NCBI RefSeq assembly: GCF_014647755.1
Contig: NZ_BMPU01000001.1
Span: 558,001-622,000, forward strand
DNA from: Porphyromonas pasteri
GTDB taxonomy: Bacteria > Bacteroidota > Bacteroidia > Bacteroidales > Porphyromonadaceae
Reading direction: 5' to 3'
Length of the DNA: 64,000 nucleotides
Shown here: piece by piece, positions 26,249-36,196 of the stretch
Numbering within the stretch: position 1 is the stretch's first letter
Layout of the letters: each line of letters opens with the position of its first letter
Translations under genes and position numbers: made by a program
Notes under the pieces: model-generated
What the model saw: only the letters and a program-made list of their open reading frames with translations
Told to the model about the DNA's origin: nothing
Databases searched by the model: none

Positions 26249-26256
26249 CAAATGTA
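26249..26256 (-). promoter_or_regulatory. Promoter -7 box for the epimerase/decarboxylase genes
   Basis: CAAATGTA on the plus strand reads TACATTTG on the minus strand, matching TAnnTTTG, 75 bases before the epimerase start. Confidence 0.5.
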
Positions 26257-26456
26257 ACAATAATCGCCTTCATTCCCTAACTCTACGGCAACCTCTTAAA
26301 TATTCGCAGATTAGGCCCATTAAATAAGGCGGATCATCCCCCTACAAGCCCCTCCTTTAGTCCCAGATCAGCCCTCCCGAATCCCATCAAACCACCAAGC
26401 ATCAAGGAACTCTTGCGACGCACTATCAATCAACGGATTAGTCACCCTATCAAACG

Positions 26457-26559
26457 AAGTAGTACTGGTCACTCATCTGACCAGTACTGCTCCACTCGGC
26501 GACCAGTACTAGTCACTATATGCTACCAGTACTGGTTCGCTTAGTGACCAGTACTGGTC
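26457..26559. repeat. 22-bp palindrome array, GACCAGTACTGGTC class (5 units)
   Basis: Cores start at 26457, 26479, 26501, 26524 and 26546: steps of 22, 22, 23 and 22. Cores are variants of GACCAGTACTGGTC; spacers are unrelated. It has the same core as the arrays at 13578 and 53175. The stretch 26280-26456 to its left shows nothing I can name. Confidence 0.9.
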
Positions 26560-26618
26560 GATATTACCCCTTCTCAAGAGTCTGACACATAGATCTTCTG
26601 AGTGGGGAGCTAAAAGCA

Positions 26619-26677
26619 CCCAGCAGTGAGCCGTAAGAGCATCCGATTAGGAACGCACATTACGACCCACTGCTGGG
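26619..26677 (-). terminator. Hairpin terminator after oligopeptidase B
   Basis: CCCAGCAGTG (26619-26628) pairs with 26668-26677, and CGTAA/TTACG pair inside. On the minus strand TGCTTTTAG follows. It lies about 100 bases beyond the oligopeptidase stop. Confidence 0.6.
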
Positions 26678-26773
26678 AACACTGTGAGGGAGGGAGGGAG
26701 GCGAGGATAACTATATTGTACATCCCCCACCCTATATACATATTACGGTATAGCTCTATCCGAAGATGAAGGA

Positions 26774-28873
26774 TTACTTCATACCGAGCGTCAGTAAGAG
26801 GAAGGCGTACTCAAAGGCGGTATCTCGGATACCATCATAACGCCCCGTAGCTCCACCATGGCCCGAATCCATATTCATCTTCAAGAGAAGGAGATGGTCA
26901 TCCGTCTTGAGACAGCGGAGCTTTGCTACATACTTCGTGGGCTCGTGGAAAAGCACCTGAGAGTCATTGAGTCCTCCTGTGACCAAGAGATGCGGATAGC
27001 TCTGTGCCGAGATGTTGTCATAGGGCGAATAGCTGAGTATGTAGTCGAAGTACTCAGGGTCATTGGGATTCCCCCACTCCTCGTACTCGCCCGTAGTGAG
27101 CGGGAGGGACTCATCAAGCATCGTCGTCGCGACATCAACGAATGGCACAGCTGCGATCATCGCATGGAAGAGATCGGGACGACTATTTGCCACTGCACCT
27201 ATCAGCAGACCTCCAGCACTCCCCCCTTCGGCCATCAAGCGCTCAGCAGAGGTATAGCCCTCAGCGATGAGGGTCTCTGCACAAGCGATGAAGTCGGTGA
27301 AGGTATTCTTCTTCTTGAGGAACTTCCCATCTTCATACCACTGCTCCCCGAGGTCACTTCCCCCACGCACTTGAGCCTGTGCGTAGATGAAACCGCGGTC
27401 AACAAGGCTCAAGACCGAGACGCTGAAGTGTGCATCGAGCGTCACTCCATAGCTCCCATAGCCATAGAGCAAGGCGGGGGCCGAGCCATCACGCTGCAGT
27501 CCCTTGCGATAGAGCAGCGTCATCGGTACACGCACACCATCTGGAGCTGTAGCCCAAAGACGCTCTACGGTATAGTCCTCGGGGCTAAAGCCTCCACCGA
27601 CCTCCTGCTGCTTGAGGAGGCGACTCTCCCGCTGCTCCATATCATATTCGTAGAGCGAAGCGGGGCGATTTGGGGATGAGTAGCTATAGCGTATCGTCGT
27701 AGCTTCGTAGGTGGAATTCCCCTTGAGGCTGATGGTATAGACAGGTTCGGGGAAGTGAATCGATCCGCACGGCTCCCCTTCAATAGAGAGGATACGAATC
27801 TGAGTGAGACCATCTTGACGCTCCTCCAGTGCGATATGGGAGGCATAGACACCGATACTATCGAGGCGTACCTCCGTGCGGTGAGGGACGAAGAGCTTCC
27901 AAGCGCTACGGTCCCGCACCTTATCCTTATCGGTGATGTAGACCATACCATTGAGAGAAGCCTTATCCTTGTAGTAGATGAAGAACTTCTCACGGTGACT
28001 GAGTATGGAGTAGCGCACATCTTGCTCACGAGGAAGAAAGAGCTTCGGCTCACGATCCGATCCGTCCGAGGTGAGGTAGTATTCCTCGGTCGTCGTACTG
28101 CTCCCTGCCGTCAGGAAGATGTACTCGCGGGTCTTCGTCTCACTCACACTGCAGGAGAAGCGGACGTCCTGCTCTTCGTAGATGAGCGTAGGCTCGGCAT
28201 CCGTAAGGCGCTGGGCAAAAGCCTTCGTCGAGCGAAGGGTCTCATCAATCAAGGTATAGTAGATCGTCTCGCTGTCCTCCGCCCAAGCCAGTGACGAAAC
28301 TCCCGAGAGCGTGAAGGCAAGGTCTTCGCCACGCTCGAGGTCGCGTATATGGAGGTCAAACTCCGCATACGATCCCGTCGTATTAGCAAAGTAGGCAGCA
28401 AGCTTATTATCGGGACTCACCGCATAGCCCGCGAAGATGTATGCATCATGTCCTTCGGCAAGGGCATTGACATCGAAGAGTAGTTCCCCACCCTCGATCG
28501 CCGTAGGGCACTGCCCATAGCACTCTACAAAGTCAGCCTCAGAGACGCGGTAATATGAAGGGTATTGCTTCCCCTTCTCAGTGCGAGCATAGTAATAGTA
28601 GCCGCGGCGCAGCGTCGGATAACTCTGATCATCCTCCTTGATTCGCCCTACGATCTCCTTAAATATCTGCTCCTCTATCTCACACATTGAGGCCATGACC
28701 TCTGTGGTATAGGCGTTCTCTGCACGGAGGTACTCAAGCACACGCGGATCTTCTTTATCCCGCATGTAGTAGAAGGGATCAATACGTTCGCGCCCCAAAT
28801 GAGTCAAGCATTCGTTTTGGACTTCAGCACGTGGAGGGGTAAGTGTAGGCAAGGATGATTGAGTAAAATCCAT
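26774..28873 (-). CDS. ptrB: Oligopeptidase B (S9A prolyl oligopeptidase family)
   Basis: 699 residues: a seven-bladed propeller region, then an alpha/beta-hydrolase domain. The triad is Ser552 in EGGSAGGLL, Asp637 in GGLNDSQV and His672 in DSGHGGATGRYDG. The opening PRAEVQNECLTHLGRERIDPFYYMRD is typical of oligopeptidase B, which cleaves peptides after Lys or Arg. No signal peptide is seen, so it probably works on imported peptides in the cytoplasm. It is last in the dapB-lepB-wbqC row, 45 bases after wbqC. Confidence 0.9.
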   Translation of the reverse strand: MDFTQSSLPTLTPPRAEVQNECLTHLGRERIDPFYYMRDKEDPRVLEYLRAENAYTTEVMASMCEIEEQIFKEIVGRIKEDDQSYPTLRRGYYYYARTEKGKQYPSYYRVSEADFVECYGQCPTAIEGGELLFDVNALAEGHDAYIFAGYAVSPDNKLAAYFANTTGSYAEFDLHIRDLERGEDLAFTLSGVSSLAWAEDSETIYYTLIDETLRSTKAFAQRLTDAEPTLIYEEQDVRFSCSVSETKTREYIFLTAGSSTTTEEYYLTSDGSDREPKLFLPREQDVRYSILSHREKFFIYYKDKASLNGMVYITDKDKVRDRSAWKLFVPHRTEVRLDSIGVYASHIALEERQDGLTQIRILSIEGEPCGSIHFPEPVYTISLKGNSTYEATTIRYSYSSPNRPASLYEYDMEQRESRLLKQQEVGGGFSPEDYTVERLWATAPDGVRVPMTLLYRKGLQRDGSAPALLYGYGSYGVTLDAHFSVSVLSLVDRGFIYAQAQVRGGSDLGEQWYEDGKFLKKKNTFTDFIACAETLIAEGYTSAERLMAEGGSAGGLLIGAVANSRPDLFHAMIAAVPFVDVATTMLDESLPLTTGEYEEWGNPNDPEYFDYILSYSPYDNISAQSYPHLLVTGGLNDSQVLFHEPTKYVAKLRCLKTDDHLLLLKMNMDSGHGGATGRYDGIRDTAFEYAFLLLTLGMK

Positions 28874-28918
28874 CTGTTGGATAGCAATAAGTGATAGGAA
28901 ATTGGGTAAATAAAAGAG

Positions 28919-29581
28919 CTAAGCCTGCAGGCTATCCCGCAGGACGAGTAGGGCTTCGGGCCCCATCTCAAAGAGAAGATCGAGGATACTCAGATCTTCT
29001 ACAAAGCCCATGCGCTCCAGATGAAGCTGATAATATGGGCGTAGCTGAACTCCAGGCAATGGAGCAGCCTGCTTCGGACTCAGCGCATAGCGAAGGTCGC
29101 AGCACTCGGACGTAGCCTCAGCCGACTGAGGGGGCAGGAAGTCCATAGTCGTACACCAGTCGAGGTCAAGCTGTAGCTGAGCGAGGAGCGTCTGCAGTAG
29201 CTCCGCGTTGAAGTCCCACAGATAAGTATAGCGCCGCTCATAGAAGGGCATCAGCTCATCTGCATAGAATTCGAAGAAAGGACTTGCCCCATAAGCCGTG
29301 CGCAGTGCCTGCGCATGCAGGTGCCGCCACTCCCCATGATCCGAGATACGCACCTCGCGTATCGGAGTCTTCGTCCCAGCGGGAAGCTCGACTGGTATCG
29401 TGAGGGACTGCACGCCATTCGGACCAAGGATACGGCAGCGATTACGATAGCTCTGCTTGATGTAGTGCTCGCACCCCTCGAGTGCAATAGTGCCAGCTAC
29501 ATACTCATAGAGCTTCACAAAATAGCTGACAGGTGGCGCGTAGGCCGTAGCGAGGAGTAGCGTAGGTAGGCTCTCCATCAT
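28919..29581 (-). CDS. WbqC-like protein
   Basis: 220 residues matching the WbqC family pattern: LLLATAYAPPVSYFVKLYEY, a CEHYIKQSYRNRCRI block with basic residues, LTIPV, and a Y..FFEFYADEL block. Family members occur beside polysaccharide genes in some bacteria, yet in Bacteroidales they follow signal peptidase genes. The biochemical role is not established. The start overlaps the stop of the preceding gene by four bases (ATGA). Confidence 0.8.
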   Translation of the reverse strand: MMESLPTLLLATAYAPPVSYFVKLYEYVAGTIALEGCEHYIKQSYRNRCRILGPNGVQSLTIPVELPAGTKTPIREVRISDHGEWRHLHAQALRTAYGASPFFEFYADELMPFYERRYTYLWDFNAELLQTLLAQLQLDLDWCTTMDFLPPQSAEATSECCDLRYALSPKQAAPLPGVQLRPYYQLHLERMGFVEDLSILDLLFEMGPEALLVLRDSLQA

Positions 29582-30246
29582 AGAGCAAAGAGGATAACGC
29601 CCTCGATAGCATCCGCAGGGAGGATACCCAGATGGCGGGAGTCAGGTGCTACGCTCGTATCATCGGTGAGTACCCAGTAGTAATCCCGACGGAAGGTGTG
29701 ATAAGGGTTGGAGGCGAGGGCAGTGAGCCAATCCTTAGGAGCCAGTCTGTGCAGAGCAACCTCGCCACGCGCAGCAGCAAAGAGTCGCTGCTCCTCGATG
29801 AGGGCGGCACGATAGGCAACAAGATTGGTGGAGGTCAGGGGGTAGACGCCGCCCTCACGGGGTAAGCGTAGTGCATACTGCTCCCGAGCATCTCGTGGAT
29901 GCCGGTAGTCAGACACCGCAACACCATTCACAAAGAGCTGACCAGAGCGCACCTCAAGGCTATCTCCAGGCAGGGCGACCACACGGGCCACCATCAGACT
30001 CTGAGCTGAGGTAGAGGTGCCCGCTCTCTCTATGTGAAAGAGGATGAGTGAGCCTCGATCGGGGCTCTGCGTACGACGAGCCAATGCCCATGCTCCAAGG
30101 CGCAAGGCAGGGGCTTGGGCGGTCGTCATCACACGATAAGGGGTAAAGAAGAAGATACGGAGCACTACCACTAGGGCGATAAGCCCCAGCGGTAGTGCTC
30201 CGTAGCGTACGAAGGATGAGCTGACGATCTGATCCTTACTTATCAT
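29578..30246 (-). CDS. Signal peptidase I-like pseudoenzyme (catalytic Ser and Lys replaced)
   Basis: 222 residues with one N-terminal membrane helix (GLIALVVVLRIFFF), then the periplasmic fold of family S26: VVALPGDSLEVRSGQLFVNG and DDTSVAPDSRHLGILPADAI, matching boxes D and E. Where active enzymes have the Ser in IPSxSM, this one reads VMTTAQAP, with Ala43. Where they have the Lys in KRxxGLPGD, it reads VARVVALPGD, with Ala87. Both residues of the Ser-Lys dyad are thus lost while the fold is kept. It directly follows, and overlaps by 11 bases, an intact lepB. It may be a partner or regulator of that enzyme; this is inference. Confidence 0.75.
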   Translation of the reverse strand: MISKDQIVSSSFVRYGALPLGLIALVVVLRIFFFTPYRVMTTAQAPALRLGAWALARRTQSPDRGSLILFHIERAGTSTSAQSLMVARVVALPGDSLEVRSGQLFVNGVAVSDYRHPRDAREQYALRLPREGGVYPLTSTNLVAYRAALIEEQRLFAAARGEVALHRLAPKDWLTALASNPYHTFRRDYYWVLTDDTSVAPDSRHLGILPADAIEGVILFAL

Positions 30247-31696
30247 GAATCAGACGCATCATCCGTGACCAGCGGATACCACCATTCGTCAGCGGGCGCT
30301 CGCTATTGATCGAGAGCCAGAGGAAGGCAGGCTTACCTACGATATGGTCTTCGGGAACGAAGCCCCAGTAGCGGCTGTCGGCCGACATATCGCGATTGTC
30401 TCCGAGCATAAAGTAGTAGTCCTGCTGGAAGGTGTAGGTCGTACTGGGCTTCCCGTCAATGAGTACCGTCCCGTCAGGCTGCACCTCGAGGCGGTGCCCT
30501 TCGTAGTTGCGGATACAGCGATGGTAGAGTGCCACAGCCGTAGCGTTAAGGACGATCTTCAGCCCACGGCGTGGAATGAGGAGCGGCCCATAGTTGTCCT
30601 TCGTCCAAGGCGTCTTGAAGTCCACAGGATATACACCCGTCGAGTTCTGAGGCTGGGCTATGTCGACAGCGATAGCACGGACATAAGGCTCAGCCTTGAG
30701 ACGAGTCTTCATCTCCTCCGTCAGGGGGAGGTAGTAGATAGCGCCATAGTGCCCCTCCGCATCGGTGGGCTGGAAGGAAAGCCCCGCATAGCGCAGGTAG
30801 CCGTCAATAGTCCCCGTCTCAGAGGAAGGCTGATAGGTACGCTGGTCGTAGATCAGCTGCACATCACGGTCGTTGATCTCGAGATCATCTAAGATCTCCT
30901 GAGGCAGAGCTCTACCATCCGTCTGGAGGAAGTAGTTGTACTGCATCTTCTCGGGGTTAGCAATAGCCTTACCATCGATATAGACCTGCTTATTACGGAT
31001 CTCGAAGCGCTCTCCAGGGAGACCGATACAGCGCTTGACATAGTGGTCACGACGATCCACGGGGCGATAGACGATCTCACCGAACTGAGCTCGATCACTC
31101 CACACGGCATCACGACCATAAGTAGCACACAGCGTGTAGTAGTCGGGGTTCGGCATATTAAGTGCCACCGTATCCCCTGCGGGGAAGTTGAAGACGACGA
31201 GATCATTACGCTCGACCTTCCCGAAGCCCTTGAGGCGGCGATAAGGGAGCGAAGGCTCATCGAGGTAGGACTTATGCCCGAGAATGGTATTGTGCGCTAA
31301 GGGGAAGGCCACGGGGGTCATCGGCACACGAGGGCCATAGCTCAGCTTATTGACGAAGAGATAATCACCGATGAGAAGCGTCTTCTCCAGCGAGGAGGAG
31401 GGGATGGCAAAGTTCTGGAAGAAGTAGGTGAAGATAATCGACACGGTGAAGACCACGAAGATGATATCCTCGACCAGACCGCCAAGGAGGCGCACGGTGG
31501 GGTTGGGGTGCTCACGCAGATAACGCCAGTTGATCCATCGCGTAAAGTAGAAGTCGATGAGGAGGGGCAGGAGAATCAGCCACCACCAGCTTGCCCAGCA
31601 AGCAAAGGCGATAAGAAGAAGAATCAGAATCCCGCCCTTGATATGGCGCCATGCGCGCTGTCCCGGAGTAAGGCCTGCTATCGGATGCGATTTCAT
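30236..31696 (-). CDS. lepB: Signal peptidase I
   Basis: 486 residues, larger than most LepB because of insertions typical of Bacteroidales. There are two membrane segments in the first 95 residues. The nucleophile is Ser102 in IPSSSLEKTLLIGD and the general base Lys221 in YVKRCIGLPGE; GDNRDMSADSRYWGFVPE is box E. It removes signal peptides of exported proteins at the inner membrane. It sits between dapB and the Ser/Lys-less paralog. Confidence 0.93.
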   Translation of the reverse strand: MKSHPIAGLTPGQRAWRHIKGGILILLLIAFACWASWWWLILLPLLIDFYFTRWINWRYLREHPNPTVRLLGGLVEDIIFVVFTVSIIFTYFFQNFAIPSSSLEKTLLIGDYLFVNKLSYGPRVPMTPVAFPLAHNTILGHKSYLDEPSLPYRRLKGFGKVERNDLVVFNFPAGDTVALNMPNPDYYTLCATYGRDAVWSDRAQFGEIVYRPVDRRDHYVKRCIGLPGERFEIRNKQVYIDGKAIANPEKMQYNYFLQTDGRALPQEILDDLEINDRDVQLIYDQRTYQPSSETGTIDGYLRYAGLSFQPTDAEGHYGAIYYLPLTEEMKTRLKAEPYVRAIAVDIAQPQNSTGVYPVDFKTPWTKDNYGPLLIPRRGLKIVLNATAVALYHRCIRNYEGHRLEVQPDGTVLIDGKPSTTYTFQQDYYFMLGDNRDMSADSRYWGFVPEDHIVGKPAFLWLSINSERPLTNGGIRWSRMMRLIHDK

Positions 31697-31749
31697 TCGG
31701 TGCTCTATATATAATTATGGTGTATATGCATCGGGAGAGTAGTGACTAC

Positions 31750-32478
31750 TTAGCGAAGCTGAAGGAGGTCATCCATCGTCAGCCAACCGCGGTGCGTGTA
31801 GGCGTATTCAGCTGCCAATACCGCCCCAAGAGCAAAGCCCTGACGGCCAAATGCCTCATGAGTCAGGACGATACGATCGACCTCTGAGGTATAGGTCACA
31901 GTATGTATCCCTGGGACTTCGCCCTCACGATGTGCGATGATAGGCAGGACACCTGGCTCAGGCTTATCCGTCAGCTCCCATCCATGGAGCTCAGGACGTC
32001 CAGCGAGGATAGTCTCAGCCAGCGTGATCGCCGTGCCACTGGGGGCATCAAGCTTATGGATATGGTGCGTCTCATCGAGGCTTAGGCGATAACCAGGAGC
32101 AGCCTGCATGAGCTCAGCTACACGGCGATTGATCTGTAGGAAGAGCTGGACGCCGATGCTGTAGTTGGAGGACCAAAAGAGCGTCCCCTCACCCGCCTCA
32201 CAGCGCTCACGCAGCTCGGGCAACTTATCCGCCCACCCCGTTGTACCAGAGACTACGGGTACCCCGCGGTCGATAGCTCGGCGACAGTTGTCATAAGCCA
32301 TCGCGGGAGCAGTGAACTCAATAGCGACATCAGCCGCAGCGAAGCGGGGATCATCGAAGAGGTGCTCCTCGTCGCGGTCAATGGTCAGCACGATCTCATG
32401 CCCTCGTGCACGGGCTATTTCTTCTATGACGTGCCCCATCTTGCCGTAGCCGATGAGTACGATCTTCAGTGCTTGCAT
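31750..32478 (-). CDS. dapB: 4-hydroxy-tetrahydrodipicolinate reductase DapB
   Basis: 242 residues. LIGYGKMGHVIEE (8-20) binds NAD(P)H; DETHHIHKLDAPSGTA holds the catalytic His138/139 and Lys142. It makes tetrahydrodipicolinate for diaminopimelate and lysine, used in peptidoglycan. It is the first gene of the dapB-lepB-lepB-like-wbqC-ptrB group. Confidence 0.95.
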   Translation of the reverse strand: MQALKIVLIGYGKMGHVIEEIARARGHEIVLTIDRDEEHLFDDPRFAAADVAIEFTAPAMAYDNCRRAIDRGVPVVSGTTGWADKLPELRERCEAGEGTLFWSSNYSIGVQLFLQINRRVAELMQAAPGYRLSLDETHHIHKLDAPSGTAITLAETILAGRPELHGWELTDKPEPGVLPIIAHREGEVPGIHTVTYTSEVDRIVLTHEAFGRQGFALGAVLAAEYAYTHRGWLTMDDLLQLR

Positions 32479-32540
32479 TCGTTAGTCTCCTTTAATAAAA
32501 GCGTACAGTAGCGACTTTCACTACGGCACAATCCTTCACG

Positions 32541-32548
32541 CAAAGTTA
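32541..32548 (-). promoter_or_regulatory. dapB promoter -7 box
   Basis: CAAAGTTA on the plus strand reads TAACTTTG on the minus strand, a match to TAnnTTTG, about 63 bases before the dapB start. Confidence 0.55.
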
Positions 32549-32692
32549 CAGAAAAGGGGGAATTAGCTCACTAGCTAGGACTTTCCCCCCAAGACCATAG
32601 AAGTCCCTCATGACTAATAGCACATTGATGGCGGCAGGTTGTCTTACCTAGTAGGAGGCTTATTTCACCGATTACGCGAGGAGCCGTATGAA

Positions 32693-33056
32693 CCTATATT
32701 GGTCAGCGGGTGAACCTATATAGGATAGCGAAGAAAGCTATATAGCTTTGGATCGATTCCTATATAGCTTTGTGAAGTGACCTATATTAGGTTGTTGCTC
32801 CGCGTAGGGATAAAAGTTGTGGACGAGTAGCAGATAAGTTTGGGCTACGTACGTGGCTCTAATATCTACGTGCGTGGATATTTGGATTTACGTGCCTGGT
32901 CTTGAAGACCACGTGCATAGATACGAAAAAACCACTACGTGAAGGCGCTTTTTCCTTCGCAAGAACAGCACGTTTCCCTCCGCTGAATAAGAGGAATACT
33001 CACGATAAGGCGAAGGGCTTGTGTATCTCTTAGGTTCACCCAGCGACCAATACAGG
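32693..33056. mobile_element. MITE-like non-coding element, copy 1
   Basis: Terminal inverted repeats at 32693-32718 and 33031-33056 match at 22 of 26 positions (CCTATATTGGTC, GGGTGAACCTA). The left arm is a 22-bp palindrome array, CCTATATAGG class, with cores at 32693, 32715, 32737, 32759 and 32781. The interior 32791-33030 is shared with the copies at 52849 and 61681. It contains CTACGTGCGTGG-like 12-mers at a 21-22 base step. No transposase is encoded, so movement would need one supplied elsewhere. The rest of the 32479-33367 gap holds promoters and a lone GGTATATACC at 33213. Confidence 0.75.
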
Positions 33057-33326
33057 ATCGTAGTACCCATCCGAACTCTCTCATCTTCAACATCGAGGAA
33101 AAGCACAGATGTACAGTGATAAAACAGTCATTTCATCACCTCTTCTATTCCAACAATCCAATGGAGCTTTGCGCCCCCATATCACGATATGATAGGAGGC
33201 ACCCCAACCATAGGTATATACCATTCACAAGGCATCCTTTACTCGTGTGAGAAAACCTTCGGTAAGAAAAGAGAGTGAGGGCATTAAAAACGGGGATGCA
33301 GTCGTAACATTTTGAAGCAAATAACG

Positions 33327-33334
33327 TACCTTTG
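33327..33334 (+). promoter_or_regulatory. leuS promoter -7 box
   Basis: TACCTTTG matches TAnnTTTG, 34 bases before the leuS start. A TTTG at 33311 is too close to be the -33 box. Confidence 0.5.
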
Positions 33335-33367
33335 CGTGTTCATTAAAGACAAGTCAACTACCTATAG

Positions 33368-36151
33368 ATGGAATATAACTTTAGAGCTATCGAAGCACGC
33401 TGGCAAGCGTACTGGCGAGCAGAAGACGTATATCGTGTCACGGAAGACCCCAGCCGCCCCCCTTATTACGTCCTGGACATGTTCCCCTACCCCTCGGGAG
33501 CAGGCCTGCATGTCGGTCACCCATTAGGCTATATCGCCTCGGACATCTTCGCCCGCTACAAGCGACTTCGTGGCTTCAATGTACTCCATCCCATGGGTTA
33601 CGATGCCTTCGGGCTTCCCGCTGAGCAGTATGCTATCCAGACAGGGCAGCACCCTGAGGTAACGACTACGGAGAACATCCGTCGCTATCGCGAACAGCTG
33701 GATCAGATTGGCTTCAGCTTTGACTGGTCGCGCGAGGTACGCACCTCCGACCCCGAATACTATAAGTGGACACAATGGGTCTTCATCCAGCTCTTCCACT
33801 CCTATTATAATAATGCTACAGACAAGGCTGCACCTATCTCCGAGCTCATCGCCCACTTCGAGGCCGAAGGGACTAAGGGGATCAATGTAGCCGAAAGCGA
33901 AGCACTCTCCTTCACCGCCGAAGAATGGCGAAGCTGGGATAAGAAAAAGCAGATGCAGACCCTGATGAACTATCGTCTGGCCTACCTCGGTGAGACAATG
34001 GTCAACTGGTGTGCTGCTCTCGGCACCGTACTGGCCAACGACGAAGTCCACGATGGAGTGAGCGAACGCGGAGGCCATCCCGTAGAGCAGAAGAAGATGC
34101 AGCAGTGGTGTCTGCGCGTCTCGGCCTATGCTGGCCGCCTACTCGACAGCCTCAACGACCTCGAATGGAGTGAATCCCTCAAGGAATCACAGCGCAACTG
34201 GATCGGTAAGAGCGAAGGTGCAGAGGTTCGCTTCCCTCTCGTGGGTGGCGATGGAGCAGAGCTCACCGTCTTCACTACGCGTGTCGATACGATCTATGGG
34301 GTTACCTTTATGGTCTTAGCCCCCGAGAGTGACTATGTACCCATGGTCACTACCGCCGAGCAGCAGGCTGCCGTAGACGAATACCTGGCAGCCACTCGCC
34401 GCCGCACTGAGCGCGATCGTCTCTCTGACCGTCGCGTCTCTGGGGTCTTCTCTGGCTCCTATGCTACTAATCCGCTGACAGGCGAAGCGATCCCCATCTG
34501 GATCAGTGACTATGTCTTAGCTGGCTATGGGACGGGAGCCGTAATGGCTGTCCCCGCTCACGACAGCCGTGACTTTGCCTTTGCTCGTCACTTCGGCCTG
34601 CCTATCATTCAGGTTGTCGTCCCCGAAGGTGAAGAAGCTACCGATCCTGCGACTTGGGAGGAATCCAAGGATAGCAAGAGCGGTGTACTCATCAACTCAG
34701 GTATCATCACTGGTCTCTCCGTCACGGATGCCATCGCCAAGATGAAGGCACACGTCACGAGCGAAGGGCTGGGACAGGTCAAGACGAACTATCGTCTACG
34801 CGACGCGATCTTCAGCCGTCAGCGCTACTGGGGTGAGCCCTTCCCCATCTATTATGATGCCGAGGGGACAGCCCATACCATCAGCGAAGATAAACTGCCC
34901 CTCTGCCTCCCCGAGGTAGATAAGTTCCTCCCCACCTCCGATGGTCAGCCCCCTCTTGGTCGTGCTAAGGGTTGGCACACCGCCGAAGGCTTCCCCTACG
35001 AGCTGAGCACAATGCCGGGCTTCGCTGGTAGCTCGGCCTATTACCTCCGCTATATGGATCCGCACAATGACAAGGCGCTTGTCGGTCGTGACAAGAATGC
35101 CTACTGGCGCCATGTAGACCTCTATGTAGGAGGTGCAGAGCATGCTACCGGCCACCTCATCTATAGCCGCTTCTGGAATAAGTTCGTCTATGACCTCGGC
35201 CTCGTCGTCGAAGACGAGCCCTTCCGTAAGCTGGTCAATCAGGGGATGATCCAGGGGCGCTCCAACTTCGTCTACCGCATCAAGGACACGAATACCTTCG
35301 TCTCCCTCGGGCTCAAGGATCAGTACGACACGACCCCCATCCACGTGGATGTGAATATCGTCTACAACGACCAGCTCGATCTCGAAGCCTTCCGTGCTTG
35401 GCGCCCCGAGTACGCTACGGCTGACTTCATCCTCGAGGATGGCAAGTACATCTGCGGATGGGCCGTCGAGAAGATGAGCAAGTCGATGTACAATGTCGTC
35501 AACCCCGATATGATCGTCGAGCGCTATGGTGCCGACACGCTCCGTCTGTATGAGATGTTCCTTGGTCCTCTTGAGCAGAGTAAGCCCTGGGACACCAATG
35601 GTATCGACGGCGTACACCGCTTCCTCCGCAAGCTGTGGGGGCTGTACTACTCTGCCGACGGCCTACGTGTCACTGACACACCCGCTACCAAGGAAGAACT
35701 CAAAAGCCTGCACAAGCTGATCCGTAAGGTGACGCAGGACGTCGAGCAGTTCTCCTTCAATACCTCCGTAGCTGCCTTCATGATCTGTATCAACGAGCTG
35801 CAGGGTCTGAAGACCGCTTCTCGCGAAGTACTCCAGCCTCTCCTCATCCTCCTCGCCCCCTTCGCTCCTCACATCGCCGAAGAGCTCTGGCATGCCATCG
35901 GTGAAGAGACGACCATCGTCGCTGCCCAGTGGCCCGAGTACGATGAGAAGCTCCTCGTCGAGGATAGCTTCAAGTACCCCGTGAGCTTCAATGGGAAGAC
36001 ACGCTTCACCATCGAGCTGCCACGTGAAGCGTCTCAGGATGAGATCCGCGAGGCCGTACTTTCAGCTGACGAAGCACAGAAGTGGCTCGAGGGCAAGACT
36101 CCTAAGAAGGTCATCATCGTCCCTGGCCGCATCATCAACATCGTATTATAG
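33368..36151 (+). CDS. leuS: Leucyl-tRNA synthetase
   Basis: 927 residues. The HIGH-type motif is HVGH (48-51) within [15 protein letters not shown], and KMSKS lies at 702-706. Between them is a large editing domain ([34 protein letters not shown]). It charges tRNA(Leu). Confidence 0.97.
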   Translation: MEYNFRAIEARWQAYWRAEDVYRVTEDPSRPPYYVLDMFPYPSGAGLHVGHPLGYIASDIFARYKRLRGFNVLHPMGYDAFGLPAEQYAIQTGQHPEVTTTENIRRYREQLDQIGFSFDWSREVRTSDPEYYKWTQWVFIQLFHSYYNNATDKAAPISELIAHFEAEGTKGINVAESEALSFTAEEWRSWDKKKQMQTLMNYRLAYLGETMVNWCAALGTVLANDEVHDGVSERGGHPVEQKKMQQWCLRVSAYAGRLLDSLNDLEWSESLKESQRNWIGKSEGAEVRFPLVGGDGAELTVFTTRVDTIYGVTFMVLAPESDYVPMVTTAEQQAAVDEYLAATRRRTERDRLSDRRVSGVFSGSYATNPLTGEAIPIWISDYVLAGYGTGAVMAVPAHDSRDFAFARHFGLPIIQVVVPEGEEATDPATWEESKDSKSGVLINSGIITGLSVTDAIAKMKAHVTSEGLGQVKTNYRLRDAIFSRQRYWGEPFPIYYDAEGTAHTISEDKLPLCLPEVDKFLPTSDGQPPLGRAKGWHTAEGFPYELSTMPGFAGSSAYYLRYMDPHNDKALVGRDKNAYWRHVDLYVGGAEHATGHLIYSRFWNKFVYDLGLVVEDEPFRKLVNQGMIQGRSNFVYRIKDTNTFVSLGLKDQYDTTPIHVDVNIVYNDQLDLEAFRAWRPEYATADFILEDGKYICGWAVEKMSKSMYNVVNPDMIVERYGADTLRLYEMFLGPLEQSKPWDTNGIDGVHRFLRKLWGLYYSADGLRVTDTPATKEELKSLHKLIRKVTQDVEQFSFNTSVAAFMICINELQGLKTASREVLQPLLILLAPFAPHIAEELWHAIGEETTIVAAQWPEYDEKLLVEDSFKYPVSFNGKTRFTIELPREASQDEIREAVLSADEAQKWLEGKTPKKVIIVPGRIINIVL

Positions 36152-36196
36152 TAATCGCAATAGCTTAACCTCTACCAACCTCACTAACAAGTAGCA

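Noticed and set aside
29578-30246. Plain second signal peptidase gene
   Set aside because: The catalytic Ser and Lys positions are both Ala, so I call it a pseudoenzyme instead of an active peptidase.
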